From JBGQBN01 sp041494805 (GTDB lineage: Bacteria; Acidobacteriota; Terriglobia; Terriglobales; Acidobacteriaceae): a stretch of 16,241 nt of DNA. The notes below the pieces were generated by a model. That model was not told the DNA's origin and did not search any database. It saw nothing but the letters and a program-made list of their open reading frames with translations. The stretch is from NCBI GenBank assembly GCA_041494805.1, contig JBGQBN010000073.1, forward strand, positions 1 to 16,241. Reading direction: 5' to 3'. How positions within the stretch are numbered: position 1 is the first letter of the stretch; each line of letters opens with the position of its first letter. The translations under genes and the position numbers were made by a program. Below are positions 15,061 through 16,241 of this stretch, in pieces.

Positions 15061-16241
15061 TTAAAATAGGTTGACCGAGACCGCGGCCCTGGCCTCGGCG
15101 AACTGCTTGCGGGAGAGAGTGGCCTGTTTTGCCTCGTTGCTTGCCTCCAAGGTCATGTCGCGCATTCCGAACTGCACGCCGATCTTTTTTAGGAAGTCAT
15201 TGGGAGGAGTACCACCGGCAAAGATCCAGACAAAATCGTTGGAGATTTCCTGCAATGCGCCGCTGACATTGAGGATGACGGCATCCGGTTTGAACTCCAC
15301 TGGGGTCGAATTGAATAACACCTTGAGTTTCCCAGTACGCATGCAGTCTTCGACGCGCTTTGCGTTTCGTTCCTTGATGCGGCCGAACCGTTCTTGTCGA
15401 TAGGAAAGCGTGACCTGGTTACCGGTCTGATGCGCCAGCCCCATGGCAGCCTCTACGGCGCTGTCGCCTCCCCCCACCACCAGAATTCTCTTATTGATGT
15501 AGTGGTCTGCCTCGATCAGGCGATACATGACCTTGGGCAGTTCCTCTCCTTTGACGCCGAGTTTCCGTGGAGTCCCGCTCCGGCCCAGCGCCAGGACTAC
15601 CGCGTGCGTGCGGTACTGGTTATTGGCAGTAAAGACGGTGAAGATGCCGTCCGTCCCTTTCTTGATGTCCTCCACTTTTTCACCGGTACAAACATTGAAG
15701 TCGGCGCGATTTAGGACCATGTCCCAGAAGGCAAGAAGGTTTTCTTTGGAAAGTTCCGTCTTCTTAAACTTCCCGTACATGGGAAATTCCACGGGACTCG
15801 TCATGACCAGCTTCTGGCGGGGATACTTGGCCACGGTGCCGCCAATCTCATCCCGCTCCAGGGTGATGTAACTCAGTTTGTTCTCGATCGCGCGTAGCGA
15901 AGCGCTGATTCCAGCGGGACCAGCTCCGATGATCAGCACATCGTAAACGTCCGGCACCAATCTGGGGCCACTGGCCTGGACTCTCCTCGCGATGGTATCG
16001 ATGCATTCACGCCCCTGGTTCACCGCGTTCTTGATCAAAGCCAATCCACCGAGTTCCCCGACGATAAACAGATTCTGGATGCTGGTCTCATGCTCGGGCG
16101 TCAGAAATGGCATGTCGGCGCCCATGCTCGGGCTGGCCATCACCATGGTGATAGCGCCGACGGGACAGGCTTCGGCACAGAGGCTGTGGCCGATACACTT
16201 GTGTCCGTTCACGATGACTGCCTTGCCTCCTAGCAGGGCAA
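15061..16241 (-). CDS. FAD/NAD(P)-dependent oxidoreductase with ferredoxin-like motif (partial, N-terminus off the window)
   Basis: The frame enters at the right edge and ends at TAA (complement of 15061-15063), giving 392 C-terminal residues. Visible residues 15-26 are CIGHSLCAEACP, a ferredoxin-type motif in which the second Cys is His. NLFIVGELGGLALIKNAVNQGR (57-78) looks like the end of a flavin domain. GAGPAG (about 105-110) is an FAD-binding Rossmann motif, GGGDSAVE (256-263) the NAD(P)-binding one, and FAGGTPPNDFL is the closing flavin contact. The thioredoxin-reductase active-site CxxC is absent where it would be expected before GGGDSAVE, so this is a TrxR-like reductase of another electron-transfer type, probably ferredoxin-linked. 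A GTG at 16210-16212 could be mistaken for a start, but the frame stays open to the edge and the ferredoxin motif begins there, so the gene continues beyond. Convergent to the tail operon. Confidence 0.85.
   Translation of the reverse strand, partial: ALLGGKAVIVNGHKCIGHSLCAEACPVGAITMVMASPSMGADMPFLTPEHETSIQNLFIVGELGGLALIKNAVNQGRECIDTIARRVQASGPRLVPDVYDVLIIGAGPAGISASLRAIENKLSYITLERDEIGGTVAKYPRQKLVMTSPVEFPMYGKFKKTELSKENLLAFWDMVLNRADFNVCTGEKVEDIKKGTDGIFTVFTANNQYRTHAVVLALGRSGTPRKLGVKGEELPKVMYRLIEADHYINKRILVVGGGDSAVEAAMGLAHQTGNQVTLSYRQERFGRIKERNAKRVEDCMRTGKLKVLFNSTPVEFKPDAVILNVSGALQEISNDFVWIFAGGTPPNDFLKKIGVQFGMRDMTLEASNEAKQATLSRKQFAEARAAVSVNLF

Overview
The window comes from a GC-rich bacterial chromosome. 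The gene families and codon use would fit a soil Acidobacteriota-like lineage, but no ribosomal or taxonomic marker gene is present, so that placement is a weak inference. Almost all of it (about 1-14386, + strand) is one compact run of genes for the baseplate, spike and hub of a phage-tail-like contractile injection system of the extracellular (eCIS, Afp/PVC-like) class.

Layout. 1-222 is the 3' end of a gene cut by the window edge, with a GPNSNTF motif. 232-330 is a possible 32-residue gene. Then come: a CIS tube-type protein (327-989), a separate LysM protein (986-1360), the gpD/gp27-like hub (1357-2484), the gpV/gp5-like OB-fold spike (2481-2996), a PAAR-like tip (3019-3342), a gp25 wedge protein (3366-3725), two very large baseplate J-type proteins (3778-6819 and 6816-10505), a gpI-type tail protein with a C-terminal beta-helix-like half (10502-12682) and a DUF6519 protein (12692-14386). 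The order follows Afp7 to Afp12, except that Afp7 (tube domain plus LysM) and Afp8/VgrG (gp27 plus gp5) are each split into two genes. Six junctions are 4-base ATGA stop/start overlaps, so this is surely one transcription unit with coupled translation. No promoter is visible; the operon starts left of the window. Sheath, inner tube, tape measure and AAA+ ATPase genes are not here and should lie to the left.

Right boundary. 14387-15009 has no convincing gene or terminator. It ends in a 50-base 3' fragment of a tRNA-Pro(CGG) gene (15010-15059): anticodon arm, variable loop, T arm, acceptor 3' strand and CCA, but no 5' half, and with the normally invariant C56 changed to A. This is what a genomic island leaves at its far end after integrating into a tRNA gene, so the injection-system cluster probably sits on an island whose right end is here. 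One base beyond it, convergent, is the stop codon of a flavin/NAD(P)-dependent oxidoreductase with a ferredoxin-like motif (15061 to the window edge, - strand), which I read as ordinary chromosome.

How it works together: the hub (gpD + OB spike + PAAR-like tip) caps the inner tube via the tube-type and LysM proteins; gp25 and the two J-type proteins form the wedges that trigger sheath contraction; the gpI/beta-helix and DUF6519 proteins are peripheral baseplate parts or possible target-contact parts. No recognisable toxin or payload is complete in the window.
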